64,000 nucleotides of DNA from an uncultured Lachnospiraceae bacterium (GCA_902788035.1 CADAIL010000003.1:1-64000), one strand, 5' to 3'; shown: positions 1 to 17,100, counted from the first letter of the stretch. Notes: generated by a model not told the origin, from the sequence alone. Numbers and translations are program-made.

Positions 1-150
1 GAGCATCTCCCTGCATTCCGTGTCGATCCCGCCGCGCAGCACCTTCTTCCTGTACTTCGTGCACCATACGAGATGGTACTGCAGCGAATAGACATATCCC
101 CGACCATATGTAAGCTCGTTCTTAACAGTAAAATCAATATCTTTTCCCAT
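1..150 (-). CDS. tnpA: IS200/IS605-family transposase TnpA, N-terminal part (cut by window edge)
   Basis: Reading the minus strand from the ATG at 150 gives 50 codons open to the window edge. The segment YHLVWCTKYRKKVL matches the start of Y1 single-strand transposases (Y1_Tnp / REP-associated transposases), which cut and join hairpin-marked ssDNA ends. The catalytic HUH motif and Tyr lie beyond the window. No good ribosome binding site precedes the ATG, but a TATAAT box lies directly upstream, which is common in poorly expressed IS genes. A short palindrome (AGAACA-AA-TGTTCT) near 192-205 could be part of the left end. A RAYT-type domesticated transposase is an alternative. Confidence 0.85.
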   Translation of the reverse strand, partial: MGKDIDFTVKNELTYGRGYVYSLQYHLVWCTKYRKKVLRGGIDTECREML

Positions 151-495
151 ATATGTATTATACCATATGATTACCCGTGCGTCAACGTAAATCAGAACAA
201 ATGTTCTTTTCCATATTATACATGACCCTAGCCGCCATGTCCACACCAATCACCAATCACAACCCAATCCCCACCGATCAGGATCCATAATACCGATATC
301 TGCCCTGGCCCACAGATCGGCAGAATAAAAAGAAAGAGGGGCTGACGCCCCTTGAATAAATATATAGAAGATCTCTTGTGTACAACGACCGAAGAAACAA
401 GCGCGGGTCCCTGCAGACTCATGTTTAAAAACACGAGAATGCGCCGGTTACTCTTCAAGACTTCTTTTCAATGTAATAAATCAAAAGTGCCTCTC
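151..495. other. Gene-free stretch between tnpA and purF promoter
   Basis: I see no supported gene in this 345-bp stretch. It holds the presumed upstream end of the IS element, with a 6-bp stem hairpin near 192-205, and a separate hairpin at 337-352. The open frames here have no ribosome binding site and no recognisable product. Confidence 0.6.
337..352 (-). terminator. Rho-independent terminator-like hairpin
   Basis: A GGGGC-TGAC-GCCCC stem, closed by an A-T pair, is followed on the minus strand by a pyrimidine tract (CTCTTTCTTTTTATT). It would stop transcription running toward tnpA. Its host transcript is not evident. Confidence 0.5.
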
Positions 496-524
496 TTGAC
501 GAATCTGCCTGTTTTGTGTATTAT
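496..524 (+). promoter_or_regulatory. purF promoter
   Basis: TTGACG (496-501) and TATTAT (519-524) are separated by 17 bp, a good sigma-A spacing. Transcription would start near 531, just at the base of the hairpin at 533-566. Confidence 0.7.
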
Positions 525-532
525 TACCGCAT

Positions 533-573
533 ACAGACAAAGGTGCCTGATGGAGGCCGTGTCTGTTTTTTTT
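533..573 (+). terminator. Promoter-proximal terminator / attenuator hairpin ahead of purF
   Basis: ACAGACA (533-539) pairs with TGTCTGT (560-566); inside it GCCT (545-548) pairs with AGGC (554-557). A run of eight T follows. It has the form of an intrinsic terminator placed within the first ~45 nt of the predicted transcript, 33 bp before the purF start. No recognised purine, ZTP or PRPP aptamer precedes it, and there is no room for one if the 496-524 promoter is used. Confidence 0.6.
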
Positions 574-605
574 ATGGCAAGAGGAAAGGAGTGAGGAAAA
601 CTGTC

Positions 606-1988
606 ATGGCAAAATCAGAGTCGGATCACATTCATGAAGAGTGCGGAGTGTTTGGCATTTACTCATCTTCCGGTAGACAGGTATCATATGATATCTATGA
701 CGGCCTTGTTGCGCTGCAGCATAGGGGGCAAGAATCGGCAGGGATTACCGTATCCGATACATCCGGAGCCAGAGGCAATCTGATGACCCAAAAAGGAATG
801 GGCCTTGTCAGTGAAGTGTTCAGTTCGAAAGAAATAGAAAAACTGCAGGGAAATATCGGTGTCGGGCATGTACGTTATTCAACTACGGGAGGCAGTACAC
901 CGGAAAATGCACAACCGATCGCCATGAACTATATAAAGGGAAGTCTTGCATTGGTTCATAACGGGAATATCATGAACGCGGAGAAAATCAAAAAAGCGCA
1001 AATGTTTCGTGGTCAGGCACATTATACAACGTCCGATTCCGAGGTACTTGCTTATGAAATCATCAGCGAACGGATTAACTGCTCATCCGTAGAAGAGGCA
1101 GTGCTGCGGGTGGTTGGAAAGTTGAAAGGAGGATTTGCCTGCATCATTATGAGCCCCCGAAAACTCATTGGGTTCAGAGACCCGCACGGAATCAAACCCT
1201 TGATTCTGGGAAAAAAGAATGATGCATACATACTTGCCTCGGAAAGTGCAGCCATTCAAGCGGTCGGCGGAGAAATCATTCGTGATATCCGGCCGGGCGA
1301 GATTATTATAATCTCAGAAGACAGCATCTGCAGCAGGGAAGATCTCTGCGGAATGAATCAGGCGCACTGTATATTTGAATATATTTATTTTGCGAGAAGT
1401 GATTCTGTGATTGATGGGGTCGAAGTACATGATGCCAGGTTCCGGGCAGGACAGGCCCTTGCCCGTTCATCTGCGACAGAAGCAGATCTTGTTGCAGGCG
1501 TTCCGGATTCCGGACTGATAGCTGCAGAAGGATTCGCTTTCGAATCCGGCATTCCTTTTGCTTTGGTGTTTCATAAGAACAGTTATATCGGCAGAAGTTT
1601 TATTAAGCCAAGTGCTTCCGAACGCGAGGCTGCTGTACACAGGAAGTTGAACGTTCTTAAAAGTATGGTAGATGGAAAACGAATCATTCTGATTGACGAC
1701 TCCATTGTGCGGGGAACTACAATGCGTCAAATCGTTGGAATGCTTCGCCTGGCCGGAGCCAGAGAGGTTCATGTAAGGATCAGTTCGCCTCCGTTTTTAT
1801 ACCCCTGTTATTACGGGACGGATGTTCCGAACAGCCAGCAGCTGATCGCTTCCGAGCATTCAACAGAAGATATAAGAAGGAGAATCGAAGCGGACTCCCT
1901 GAATTATTTATCAATTGAAGACTTTAGATCCATGATCGGCGAGCTCTCTTTATGCACTGCCTGCTTTACCGGCAAGTATCCTGTCTGA
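606..1988 (+). CDS. purF: Amidophosphoribosyltransferase (glutamine PRPP amidotransferase)
   Basis: Catalyses the first committed step of de novo purine synthesis: glutamine plus PRPP gives 5-phosphoribosylamine in the cytoplasm. The ATG at 606 is chosen because an AGGAAAGGAGTGAGG ribosome binding site ends ~9 nt upstream; a longer in-frame start at 516 lies inside the attenuator. The glutaminase nucleophile is Cys13 in EECGVFGIY, so a 12-residue propeptide would be removed. HVRYSTTGGS and HNGNI belong to the Ntn glutaminase half, and the PRPP loop is seen as ILIDDSIVRGTT in the C-terminal half. Length is 460 aa, normal for the family. The enzyme ends with CTACFTGKYP, a segment whose cysteines are typical Fe-S ligands in the Bacillus-type enzyme. 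The gene stands alone, convergent with tuf. Confidence 0.95.
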   Translation: MAKSESDHIHEECGVFGIYSSSGRQVSYDIYDGLVALQHRGQESAGITVSDTSGARGNLMTQKGMGLVSEVFSSKEIEKLQGNIGVGHVRYSTTGGSTPENAQPIAMNYIKGSLALVHNGNIMNAEKIKKAQMFRGQAHYTTSDSEVLAYEIISERINCSSVEEAVLRVVGKLKGGFACIIMSPRKLIGFRDPHGIKPLILGKKNDAYILASESAAIQAVGGEIIRDIRPGEIIIISEDSICSREDLCGMNQAHCIFEYIYFARSDSVIDGVEVHDARFRAGQALARSSATEADLVAGVPDSGLIAAEGFAFESGIPFALVFHKNSYIGRSFIKPSASEREAAVHRKLNVLKSMVDGKRIILIDDSIVRGTTMRQIVGMLRLAGAREVHVRISSPPFLYPCYYGTDVPNSQQLIASEHSTEDIRRRIEADSLNYLSIEDFRSMIGELSLCTACFTGKYPV

Positions 1989-2191
1989 AGCATCCTTTTG
2001 TATCTGACCGTTATCATCTCCGTCAATGACGATTGTAACGGTATTTTAGATTGGTCTTGGCGTTCAGATATCGTGTCAGAACATTTGCCTTTTTTCAATA
2101 TCGGGAATTGCTACAAGCAGTTCCGATGCGGTCCCGCTCCAGACTGGATTGGCCTCGTTGACGAGCATCAAATAGCATCAACCAACGTAAA

Positions 2192-2221
2192 AATCCCCGC
2201 CACCTGTAAGTGACGGGGATT
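2192..2221. terminator. Bidirectional terminator between purF and tuf
   Basis: AATCCCCG...CAC pairs with GTG...CGGGGATT around a short loop. The minus strand continues with ATTTTTAC and the plus strand with TCCTTTAA, so it can end both tuf and purF transcripts. The rest of 1989-2264 shows no supported gene. Confidence 0.8.
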
Positions 2222-2264
2222 CCTTTAATCTTGATTTTACTGATAAACTCAGGCTATTTCGAGA

Positions 2265-3458
2265 TTATTCGATAACGGAAGCAACACGGCCTGAACCGAC
2301 TGTACGGCCACCTTCGCGGATAGCGAATGTAAGACCCTGCTCCATAGCAATCGGATGAATCAGCTCGATTGTCATCTCGATGTTGTCACCAGGCATGCAC
2401 ATTTCTGTGCCTTCCGGCAGAGAGATAACGCCAGTAACGTCAGTTGTTCTGAAATAGAACTGCGGACGATAGTTGTTGAAGAACGGTGTATGACGGCCGC
2501 CTTCATCCTTTGTAAGGACGTAGACCTGAGCTGTGAATTTCTTATGGCATGTTACTGTGCCCGGCTTAGCAACGACCTGGCCACGCTCGATGCCTGTACG
2601 CTCGATACCACGAAGAAGGACACCAATGTTGTCGCCAGCTTCTGCGTAGTCAAGGAGCTTATGGAACATTTCGATACCTGTAGCAACAGATGTCTTCTTG
2701 CCTTCGCGAACGCCAAGAATCTCAACCGGGTCGTTCAGCTTAAGAACACCACGCTCTACACGGCCTGTAGCAACTGTACCACGACCAGAGATTGTGAAAA
2801 CGTCCTCGACCGGCATAAGGAACGGCTTATCTGTCTCACGAGCCGGTTCCGGAATGAAGTCGTCAACAGCATCCATGAGTTCCATGATCTTGTCAGCGTA
2901 CGGATCGTCAACATTCTCAAGAGCCTTGAGAGCAGAACCACGGATGATCGGGCAATCTTCGAAGCCATACTCTTCGAGCTGCTCTGTGATTTCCATCTCG
3001 ACAAGGTCAAGAAGCTCTTCGTCATCGACCATATCGCACTTATTCATGAAAACAACGATAGCCGGAACACCGACCTGGCGGGCAAGAAGGATGTGCTCCT
3101 TTGTCTGAGCCATAACACCGTCTGTTGCAGCAACAACGAGGATAGCGCCGTCCATCTGAGCAGCACCAGTGATCATGTTCTTGACATAGTCAGCATGGCC
3201 TGGGCAGTCAACATGAGCGTAATGTCTCTTTGTTGTCTCATACTCTACGTGAGCTGTCTGGATAGTGATACCACGTTCTCTCTCTTCCGGAGCCTTGTCG
3301 ATGTGTGCGAAATCGACGAACTGGTTGCCCGGGCACGGAACTCTCTTAGCGAGGACCTGTGTAATAGCTGCTGTAAGAGTTGTCTTGCCATGATCGACGT
3401 GACCGATTGTACCAATGTTTACATGCGGCTTTGATCTGTCAAACTTCTGCTTTGCCAT
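2265..3458 (-). CDS. tuf: Elongation factor Tu
   Basis: GTPase that delivers aminoacyl-tRNA to the ribosomal A site. The N-terminal G domain shows GHVDHGKTT (P-loop, residues 19-27), the switch threonine in RGITI, DCPGH and NKCD; domains II and III follow, ending with [11 protein letters not shown]. Length 397 aa is typical. An AAGGAGGAG ribosome binding site precedes the ATG. It is last in the str cluster (rpsL-rpsG-fusA-tuf) and has its own strong promoter in the 190-bp gap after fusA. Confidence 0.98.
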   Translation of the reverse strand: MAKQKFDRSKPHVNIGTIGHVDHGKTTLTAAITQVLAKRVPCPGNQFVDFAHIDKAPEERERGITIQTAHVEYETTKRHYAHVDCPGHADYVKNMITGAAQMDGAILVVAATDGVMAQTKEHILLARQVGVPAIVVFMNKCDMVDDEELLDLVEMEITEQLEEYGFEDCPIIRGSALKALENVDDPYADKIMELMDAVDDFIPEPARETDKPFLMPVEDVFTISGRGTVATGRVERGVLKLNDPVEILGVREGKKTSVATGIEMFHKLLDYAEAGDNIGVLLRGIERTGIERGQVVAKPGTVTCHKKFTAQVYVLTKDEGGRHTPFFNNYRPQFYFRTTDVTGVISLPEGTEMCMPGDNIEMTIELIHPIAMEQGLTFAIREGGRTVGSGRVASVIE

Positions 3459-3535
3459 TTTGTATTTCTCCTCCTTAATGGTCAGCCCGAACTGTGCGGA
3501 CTGTACAGTAGTGTTCGCGCAAAATGCTAAGGTTG

Positions 3536-3564
3536 ATTATATTTCAATTCAGCAATCTTTGCAA
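3536..3564 (-). promoter_or_regulatory. tuf promoter
   Basis: On the minus strand TTGCAA (3559-3564) and a perfect TATAAT (3536-3541) are 17 bp apart, with a ~75-nt leader before tuf. It gives tuf independent transcription inside the fusA-tuf gap. Confidence 0.8.
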
Positions 3565-3603
3565 GTAGTTTCTAGGTTTACTTTTATATAATATTGCTTG
3601 TAT

Positions 3604-3637
3604 CACGCGGCATCCGCGCTTTTTGGGGATGCCGGTG
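3604..3637 (-). other. Hairpin between fusA and tuf
   Basis: CGGCATCC (3608-3615) and GGATGCCG (3627-3634) form an 8-bp stem that extends by CAC/GTG across a bulge. No T-run follows on the minus strand, so it may be a processing or partial termination point after fusA rather than a full terminator. Confidence 0.45.
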
Positions 3638-3648
3638 ATTATTTAACA

Positions 3649-5769
3649 TCATTCCTTGACGTTAAGGATCTTGGCAGCAACATTCTTCGGAACCGGCTCA
3701 TAGCGCTCGAAGAACATTGAGTAGTTTCCACGTCCCTGCGTTCTGGAACGAAGATCGGTCGCATAGCCGAACATAGAGGAAAGCGGAACATAGCCTGTCA
3801 CCTGCTTGCCATTGCCTACGTCCTCCATACTCTCGATGCGTCCACGGCGAGAATTAATATCACCGATGACGTCGCCCATGTATTCTTCCGGCATGGTCAC
3901 TTCGACCTTCATGATCGGCTCAAGAAGAACCGGCTCGGCCTTCTTCATTGCTTCCTTGAAGCACATGGATCCAGCGATGTGGAATGCCATTTCAGAAGAG
4001 TCGACTTCATGATAAGATCCGTCATAGACGTTGGCCTTGATGCCGACGACCGGATATCCGCCGAGGGAACCGGCTTTCATTGCATCCTGAATGCCCGCGT
4101 CAATTGCCGGGATATATTCCTTCGGGATGGAACCGCCTGTTGTTGTGTTCTCGAACTGATACAGATTCTCACCGTTCGGGTCGATCGGCGTAAAGATGAC
4201 CTTGCAGTGACCGTACTGGCCGGAGCCGCCGGACTGCTTTCTGTGCTTGTACTCCTGGTCGACCTCTTTGGAGAATGTCTCCTTGTAGGAAACCTGCGGA
4301 GCGCCTACATTGGCCTCAACATGGAACTCGCGCAGAAGTCTGTCTACGATGATTTCCAGATGAAGCTCTCCCATACCGGCGATAATTGTCTGGCCTGTCT
4401 CCTGATCTGTATGCTGCTGGAATGTCGGATCTTCCTCCGCGAGCTTTGCGAGCGCCGCGCCAAGCTTGTCCTGGCCGGCCTTTGTCCTCGGCTCGATCGC
4501 GAGCTCGATGACGGGATCCGGGAACTCCATGGACTCAAGAATGATCGGGTGCTTCTCGTCGCAGAGTGTATCACCTGTTGTTGTGTTTTTCAGACCGATC
4601 GCCGCCGCGATGTCGCCGGAGTACACCTTGTCAAGTTCCATTCTCTTGTTGGCGTGCATCTGAAGAATACGCGCAACGCGCTCTTTCTTATTCTTTGTAG
4701 AATTGAGAGCGTAGGAACCTGAGTTAAGTGTACCGGAATATACGCGGAAGTAAGCAAGCTTACCCACGAATGGGTCTGTCATGATCTTGAACGCAAGTGC
4801 GGAGAACGGCTCTTCATCAGAAGACTCGCGATGATCCTCGTTGCCGTCCATATCTGTGCCGGCGATTGCCGGGATGTCAAGCGGACTCGGCATATACTCG
4901 ATGACCGCATCCAGCATCTTCTGTACGCCCTTGTTCCTGTAAGCGGAACCACAGCATACCGGAATCGCTGTACCCTCGACGCAGCCCTTGCGAAGAGCAG
5001 CCTTCATATCCTCCACGGACGGCTCCTCACCCTCAAGGTACATCATCATGAGGTCTTCATCGAGATCGCAGATCTGCTCAACGAGCAGGGAACGGTACTC
5101 CTCAGCCTTATCCTCATACTCTGCCGGAATCGGCTTTACGATGACCTCTGCTCCGTCTTTACCTTCATAATAATATGCCTGCATCTCGAAAAGATCGATA
5201 ATTCCCTCGAATTCGCTCTCGGCGCCGATCGGGATCTGCAGACAGATAGGATTCTTTCCGAGGCGTGTTCTGATCTGATCGACAGAGCCGTAGAAGTTCG
5301 CGCCGACAACGTCCATCTTGTTGATAAACGCCATACGCGGAACATTGTACTTGTCGGCCTGACGCCATACGTTCTCGGACTGAGGCTCGACGCCGCCCTT
5401 TGCGTCGAACACGCCTACCGCGCCGTCAAGAACGCGGAGTGAGCGCTCAACCTCTACGGTGAAGTCTACATGACCGGGCGTGTCAATGATGTTGATACGA
5501 TGCTCAAGGGCTCCCGGCATCGGCTTGCCTTCTTTTTCCAGTGTCCAATGGCATGTTGTCGCAGCGGATGTGATCGTGATACCACGCTCCTGCTCCTGCT
5601 CCATCCAGTCCATTGTCGCCGTGCCTTCATGCGTGTCGCCGATTTTGTAGTTTACACCGGTATAGTACAGGATACGCTCTGTCAATGTTGTCTTACCGGC
5701 ATCAATATGAGCCATGATACCGATGTTTCTAGTTCTTTCCAGGGGGTATTCTCTTCCTGTCCCAGCCAT
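3649..5769 (-). CDS. fusA: Elongation factor G
   Basis: Ribosomal translocase GTPase. The G domain shows AHIDAGKTT near residues 20-28, [19 protein letters not shown] and NKMD; the C-terminal EF-G domains IV-V follow with the usual GGYPV and RRGRIE motifs. Length 706 aa fits EF-G. A TAGAGGAG ribosome binding site lies before the ATG. It lies 72 bp after rpsG and is cotranscribed in the str operon. No duplication or truncation of domains is seen. Confidence 0.97.
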   Translation of the reverse strand: MAGTGREYPLERTRNIGIMAHIDAGKTTLTERILYYTGVNYKIGDTHEGTATMDWMEQEQERGITITSAATTCHWTLEKEGKPMPGALEHRINIIDTPGHVDFTVEVERSLRVLDGAVGVFDAKGGVEPQSENVWRQADKYNVPRMAFINKMDVVGANFYGSVDQIRTRLGKNPICLQIPIGAESEFEGIIDLFEMQAYYYEGKDGAEVIVKPIPAEYEDKAEEYRSLLVEQICDLDEDLMMMYLEGEEPSVEDMKAALRKGCVEGTAIPVCCGSAYRNKGVQKMLDAVIEYMPSPLDIPAIAGTDMDGNEDHRESSDEEPFSALAFKIMTDPFVGKLAYFRVYSGTLNSGSYALNSTKNKKERVARILQMHANKRMELDKVYSGDIAAAIGLKNTTTGDTLCDEKHPIILESMEFPDPVIELAIEPRTKAGQDKLGAALAKLAEEDPTFQQHTDQETGQTIIAGMGELHLEIIVDRLLREFHVEANVGAPQVSYKETFSKEVDQEYKHRKQSGGSGQYGHCKVIFTPIDPNGENLYQFENTTTGGSIPKEYIPAIDAGIQDAMKAGSLGGYPVVGIKANVYDGSYHEVDSSEMAFHIAGSMCFKEAMKKAEPVLLEPIMKVEVTMPEEYMGDVIGDINSRRGRIESMEDVGNGKQVTGYVPLSSMFGYATDLRSRTQGRGNYSMFFERYEPVPKNVAAKILNVKE

Positions 5770-5841
5770 GAATTTCTTCTCCTCTAAAAGTCTGGTTATA
5801 AGCTAAGTCGGCATCGGATGGCACCCTGCGGTGTCCTTCTA

Positions 5842-6312
5842 TTAGAATCTGTAGTGGCTAAATGCCTTATTAGCCTCTGCCATCCTATGCATTTCTTCTT
5901 TACGCTTCACAGATGCGCCTGTGTTGTTGATCGCATCCAGAATTTCATTTGCAAGACGGTCTTCCATAGTCTTCTCAGAACGCTTTCTTGAGAAGTTGGT
6001 CAGCCAGCGCAGTGCCAGAGCCTGACGTCTGTCCGGACGAACCTCGATCGGAACCTGGTATGTTGCACCACCGATACGTCTTGCCTTTACCTCGAGGATC
6101 GGCATGATATTGTTCATAGCTTCCTCGAATGCTTCTACTGCCGGTTTCCCGGACTTTGCCTCGACCTTTGCAAATGCATTATAAACGATTTTCTGAGCAA
6201 CGCCCTTCTTGCCGTCCAACATGATCTGATTGACCAGCTTGGAAACAAGTACGCTGTTGTACATCGGATCTGCTAAGGTCTCACGTTTTGCGATATGTCC
6301 TTTACGTGCCAC
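5842..6312 (-). CDS. rpsG: 30S ribosomal protein S7
   Basis: Binds the 3' domain of 16S rRNA and nucleates head assembly of the small subunit. The 156-residue product begins [12 protein letters not shown] and carries [11 protein letters not shown] and ALRWL, both typical of S7. The start codon is GTG (6310-6312) with TAGGAGG 8 nt upstream. The 226-bp gap to rpsL is unusually long for this pair and contains a GCGGTC-ATCA-GACCGC hairpin (6509-6524), a possible regulatory element. Confidence 0.97.
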   Translation of the reverse strand: MARKGHIAKRETLADPMYNSVLVSKLVNQIMLDGKKGVAQKIVYNAFAKVEAKSGKPAVEAFEEAMNNIMPILEVKARRIGGATYQVPIEVRPDRRQALALRWLTNFSRKRSEKTMEDRLANEILDAINNTGASVKRKEEMHRMAEANKAFSHYRF

Positions 6313-6538
6313 GTAACTTCCCTCCTAAATCATAATGATTTTATCACAGGTACTCACAATAGTCCTTCCTATGTGTTCGCACGGACGTAATCTCTATATG
6401 ACCCACAGCCGAACGGGACATCAAAGATACCGTACAAATTTAATAGCTTTGGAATGTGATTCTGATGATATGCTGCAATGTGCAGATATGTAAGCCTCAT
6501 CGGCTCACGCGGTCATCAGACCGCTATTCTGCGTGTCT

Positions 6539-6952
6539 TTACTTCTTCGGTCTCTTAGCGCCGTATTTCGAACGGGCCTGACGGCGGTTCGCAACACCTG
6601 CGGTATCAAGAGTGCCTCGGATGATATGATATCTTGTACCAGGAAGGTCCTTAACACGGCCGCCACGGATCATAACAACGCTATGCTCCTGAAGATTGTG
6701 GCCTTCGCCCGGGATGTAGGACGTAACTTCAACGCCGTTGGAAAGACGAACTCTGGCGATCTTACGAAGCGCTGAATTCGGCTTCTTCGGTGTAGCAGTC
6801 TTAACGGCTGTGCAGACACCGCGCTTCTGCGGGGAATTGTTCTTGACACTCTTTTTCTTCAGGGAGTTGAATGATCTCTGAAGAGCCGGTGCCTTCGGTT
6901 TCTTAGCAGAAGTTTCTCTTCCTTTTCTGACTAACTGATTAAATGTAGGCAT
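6539..6952 (-). CDS. rpsL: 30S ribosomal protein S12
   Basis: Decoding-centre protein of the small subunit and classical streptomycin-resistance locus. The 137-residue product starts [13 protein letters not shown] and includes [18 protein letters not shown] and the conserved [12 protein letters not shown]; the Lys residues that mutate to resistance (K43-type in TPKKPNSA) are the sensitive form. AGGAGGAG precedes the ATG. First gene of the str operon, transcribed from 7086-7114. Confidence 0.97.
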   Translation of the reverse strand: MPTFNQLVRKGRETSAKKPKAPALQRSFNSLKKKSVKNNSPQKRGVCTAVKTATPKKPNSALRKIARVRLSNGVEVTSYIPGEGHNLQEHSVVMIRGGRVKDLPGTRYHIIRGTLDTAGVANRRQARSKYGAKRPKK

Positions 6953-7085
6953 TCCTTTTTGATCTCCTCCTTTACTTAGTCCGCGTCATTGCTTTCGCGG
7001 CGGGTTCGGCTGCATTTTTCATACATGGTGCGGAGCACTTAAATATAAGCGCAAAAATAGCGCCGTGTACTGCGCACGCTCACAT

Positions 7086-7114
7086 ATTATATATCTCGTA
7101 AAAAACAGAGTCAA
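7086..7114 (-). promoter_or_regulatory. str operon (rpsL) promoter
   Basis: On the minus strand TTGACT (7109-7114) and TATAAT (7086-7091) are separated by exactly 17 bp. The ~130-nt leader before rpsL could house autoregulation by S7 or S12, but I could not assign a structure. Confidence 0.8.
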
Positions 7115-7134
7115 GCATTTTTTTACGATATTGC

Positions 7135-7390
7135 CCAATTGCCATGACTGTGCCACCGGGCATGCTTGCATGCGCCGGGGTGCGCAGGCATGAGCAATGC
7201 TAACGAAAAGCGAGTGCTCGCGTCGCGGAGCGACGCTTAGAGCATGAGCTTTTCAAAGCGATGCCGGGAGCACGAAGGGCGGAGGCAGCGCGCAGGGCAA
7301 TATCGTGACCCTGGCTGTCCAATTGCCATGACTGTGCCACCGGGCATGCTTGCATGCGCCGGGGTGCGCGGGGCAATATCGTGACCCTGG
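7135..7390. repeat. Interleaved direct repeats between rpoC and rpsL
   Basis: A 51-bp sequence at 7135-7185 recurs identically at 7319-7369. A 20-bp sequence (GGGCAATATCGTGACCCTGG) at 7295-7314 recurs at 7371-7390. The 51-bp unit contains a GGCATGC-TT-GCATGC hairpin. No coding potential is supported. Identity of both copies suggests recent local duplication. Confidence 0.85.
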
Positions 7391-7417
7391 GTCAATTGAA
7401 GCCTTGCTGAGGTAACC

Positions 7418-7604
7418 GTTCAGACAGGCTGTCAATATAGTTCGCTGACGGCGCAAAGCATCCATCTTCGTGAGAAAAACATTGCAGGTCCGCGCGAGAG
7501 ACCAAAAAGCGTTAGCTTTTTTGGCTCGCAGAGAAGGACCTGCGTTTTTCGATGAAGATGGTGATTGCGCCGTTTATGAGATTTCGCACAGCCTGTCCTA
7601 TTCA
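7418..7604 (+). repeat. Family 1 long-hairpin element, copy A
   Basis: An inverted repeat with ends GTTCAGACAGGCTGT / ACAGCCTGTC and inner paired blocks GGCGCAA/TTGCGCC, CCATCTTC/GAAGATGG, GAAAAAC/GTTTTTC, GCAGGTCC/GGACCTGC, CGAG/CTCG and an apical CCAAAAAGC-GTTA-GCTTTTTTGG. It lies between the rpoC terminator and the str promoter. Orientation is defined by the arm with GTGAGAAAAAC first. Confidence 0.85.
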
Positions 7605-7617
7605 TACCAGGATACAA

Positions 7618-7644
7618 ACAGGCTGCCGCGTAGCGGCAGCCTGT
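7618..7644 (-). terminator. rpoC terminator
   Basis: A perfect 12-bp stem, ACAGGCTGCCGC / GCGGCAGCCTGT, with a 3-nt loop lies ~40 bp after the rpoC stop. On the minus strand TTTGTATCC follows, a modest T-run. Confidence 0.7.
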
Positions 7645-7682
7645 GCATTACTTCTTATTATAGTAGGTCCTCCGGGAATGGA

Positions 7683-11393
<3,711 letters not shown>

Positions 11394-11478
11394 GTATGCC
11401 TCCCATATAGTGATAGACTACGGGTTAACCCGGAGGAAGTCCCTGAGGGACCCCTCCGCAAATCTTTCATAAGAGTGT

Positions 11479-15381
<3,903 letters not shown>

Positions 15382-15502
15382 TCGACGTTTCACCCCGTTA
15401 TTTCTATAAATTTATTGACAGGTGGGGTTTTGGGGCATCATGCACAAACCCTTCGTTACGAAAGGGCGCAAAAAGCCAATCCACCACAATAGTGCATTCT
15501 CT

Positions 15503-15531
15503 AGACTAGCACAGCATTGTCAACTTGTCAA
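15503..15531 (-). promoter_or_regulatory. Probable rpoBC promoter
   Basis: On the minus strand TTGACA (15526-15531) and TAGTCT (15503-15508) are 17 bp apart, and the weak -10 has a TG extension one base upstream. It follows the rplL terminator and Family 1 copy B. A CCTTTCGT-ACGAAGG hairpin lies further down the leader, near 15450-15466. Confidence 0.6.
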
Positions 15532-15560
15532 ATACAATTTTTCACAATTTTGATTTGGGG

Positions 15561-15767
15561 TCCGCAATAGTTCAGACAGGCTGCAGCGAAGTGCCGAAAC
15601 CCGACGCCAGCATCATCTTCATCGAAAAACGCAGGTTCTTCCCTGCGAGCCGTAAAAAAGCTTACGCTTTTTTGGTCTCTCGGTCGGACCTGCAACGTTT
15701 TTCTCACGAAGATGAATGCTTGCGCCGGTAACGGATTGCAGAATATGCCTGTCTGAACTATTGCGGA
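15561..15767 (-). repeat. Family 1 long-hairpin element, copy B
   Basis: The most complete copy, 207 bp. Its termini are a perfect 21-bp inverted repeat: 15561-15581 (TCCGCAATAGTTCAGACAGG plus C) and 15747-15767. The inner arms match the other copies in reverse orientation, with apical stem AAAAAAGC-TTAC-GCTTTTTT. It lies between the rplL terminator and the rpoB promoter. No gene is supported in 15382-15904. Confidence 0.9.
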
Positions 15768-15859
15768 TTCCCAGTATCCGAACATGCAAAAAAGGAATGT
15801 CGCATATGCAGCAACATATGTCTTTATGCTATCACACCGATTTGCTGCAGCACGCAAAA

Positions 15860-15885
15860 AGGGCTGCCGCATATGCGGCAACCCT
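15860..15885 (-). terminator. rplJL operon terminator
   Basis: AGGGTTGCCGC...GCGGCAGCCCT forms a strong stem on the minus strand and is followed by TTTTTGCG. It lies 20 bp after the rplL stop and separates rplL from rpoB. Confidence 0.8.
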
Positions 15886-15904
15886 TGAACTCACAATAGA
15901 ATGA

Positions 15905-16279
15905 TTACTTAAGAGTAACCTTAGCGCCAGCTTCCTCAAGATCCTTCTTGAGAGCTTCAGCCTCTTCCTTGGAGATCTGCTCTTTGACTACCTTTGGAGC
16001 TGCATCAACAAGTTCCTTAGCTTCCTTCAGGCCGAGACCTGTAGCAGCACGGACAACCTTGATGACCTTAACTTTGGAAGCACCGATCTCTGTCAGCTCG
16101 ACATCGAACTCTGTCTTCTCTTCAACTTCTTCAGCAGCCGCTGCCGGGCCGGCAACAACAACGCCCGCTGCTGCGGAAACGCCAAACTCTTTTTCACAAG
16201 CCTTGACCAGCTCGTTAAGCTCAAGAACTGTAAGCTCTTTAATAGCCGCGATAAATTCCTCAGTGGTTAATTTAGCCAT
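15905..16279 (-). CDS. rplL: 50S ribosomal protein L7/L12
   Basis: Stalk protein that recruits translation GTPases. The 124-residue product has the N-terminal dimerisation segment ([18 protein letters not shown]), an Ala-rich hinge around residues 37-52 and the C-terminal globular domain with [34 protein letters not shown]-type site precedes the ATG. Ends the rplJL unit. Confidence 0.98.
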   Translation of the reverse strand: MAKLTTEEFIAAIKELTVLELNELVKACEKEFGVSAAAGVVVAGPAAAAEEVEEKTEFDVELTEIGASKVKVIKVVRAATGLGLKEAKELVDAAPKVVKEQISKEEAEALKKDLEEAGAKVTLK

Positions 16280-16407
16280 TTGTTATTCCTCCATTTATTA
16301 TTGAAAATTAATTTCTGTAAGTTTCCTGCGCGGTATATATCCGCTTTTGGAATTTCAATGCGTCCGGCAGAACATATATCCTGCGCGGCCCCCTCGTAGT
16401 TGCGGTA

Positions 16408-16926
16408 TTATTCCGCTGCCGGTGCTTCCTCGGCTGCCTCGCCGCCTTCCGGCTCTGCAATCTGCTTGATGACGCGAGCGAAGTTTGCGATCGGGGACTG
16501 CATGCTGCCAAAGAGTCTTCCGAGAAGAACTTCTCTGGACGGTACATTTGCCAGCTCCTGAAGCTGCTTGTCATCGAAGTACTTGCCCTCGACAACGCCG
16601 CCTACCATGCTCATGACCTTGAACTGCTTTGCATATTTTGCAAGGATTCTTGCCGGTGCAACAGCATCTTCCTTGGAAACTGCGAGAGCATTCGGGCCAT
16701 CAAGGTGCTTATCCAGCTGCGCGAAATCGGTTCCTTCAAAAGCACGCTTCATAAGTGTGTTCTTGTAGACCTTGTAATGCACGCCTGCCTCACGGAGTTC
16801 CTTACGAAGAGCAGTATCCTGCTCTACAGTAATTCCGAGATACTGGACAAGGACTGCGGACTGAGCGCCGTCAACTGCCTCAGCGATTTCATTGATAATC
16901 GGCTGTTTCAGTTCAACTTTTGCCAT
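16408..16926 (-). CDS. rplJ: 50S ribosomal protein L10
   Basis: Stalk base protein that binds 23S rRNA and holds L7/L12 dimers. The product begins MAKVELKQPIINEIAEAV; this ATG is chosen over one 22 codons upstream because AAGGAGGAAT lies 10 nt before it and the upstream frame runs into the leader terminator. 172 aa, with a Glu/Ala-rich C-terminus that carries the L12-binding helix. Expression is expected to be controlled by the L10 leader. Confidence 0.96.
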   Translation of the reverse strand: MAKVELKQPIINEIAEAVDGAQSAVLVQYLGITVEQDTALRKELREAGVHYKVYKNTLMKRAFEGTDFAQLDKHLDGPNALAVSKEDAVAPARILAKYAKQFKVMSMVGGVVEGKYFDDKQLQELANVPSREVLLGRLFGSMQSPIANFARVIKQIAEPEGGEAAEEAPAAE

Positions 16927-16974
16927 GTTTCCTGTATTCCTCCTTCTTTGAATTTTCGCATCAAAGCTCTTGGT

Positions 16975-17100
16975 AAAAAACCCCCGCGCCAAGGCGCAGG
17001 GGTACGGTAAATTTCAAAATGAATTCACGACCTCGGCGGGCGACCTTGCTTACTCCCTATAGGGAACCTGCTGTCTTCGGCTTGATGCTTCATGATATTA
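16975..17100 (-). promoter_or_regulatory. Ribosomal protein L10 leader
   Basis: The rplA-rplJ gap on the minus strand contains CCGAAGACAGCAGGTTCCC and CCGCCGAGGTCGTGAATTC, typical L10-leader segments (Rfam RF00557 type). It ends in a terminator-like hairpin at 16975-17004 (CCCCTGCGCC-TT-GGCGCGGGG) followed by TTTTTT. In other Firmicutes, L10(L12)4 binding to this leader represses rplJL. Assignment is by motif recognition. Confidence 0.8.

Noticed and set aside
496..605. Purine, ZTP or PRPP riboswitch before purF
   Set aside because: I looked for the conserved aptamer cores of these classes and did not find them; only a terminator hairpin is supported.
1998..2213. Possible small gene between purF and tuf
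   Set aside because: No ribosome binding site, and it runs into the bidirectional terminator.
2355..3434. Long plus-strand open frame opposite tuf
   Set aside because: It mirrors the codon bias of EF-Tu, has no ribosome binding site and encodes no recognisable protein.
16308..17010. Small frames in the rplL-rplJ and L10 leader region
   Set aside because: They overlap the L10 leader or rplJ and have no separate start signals.
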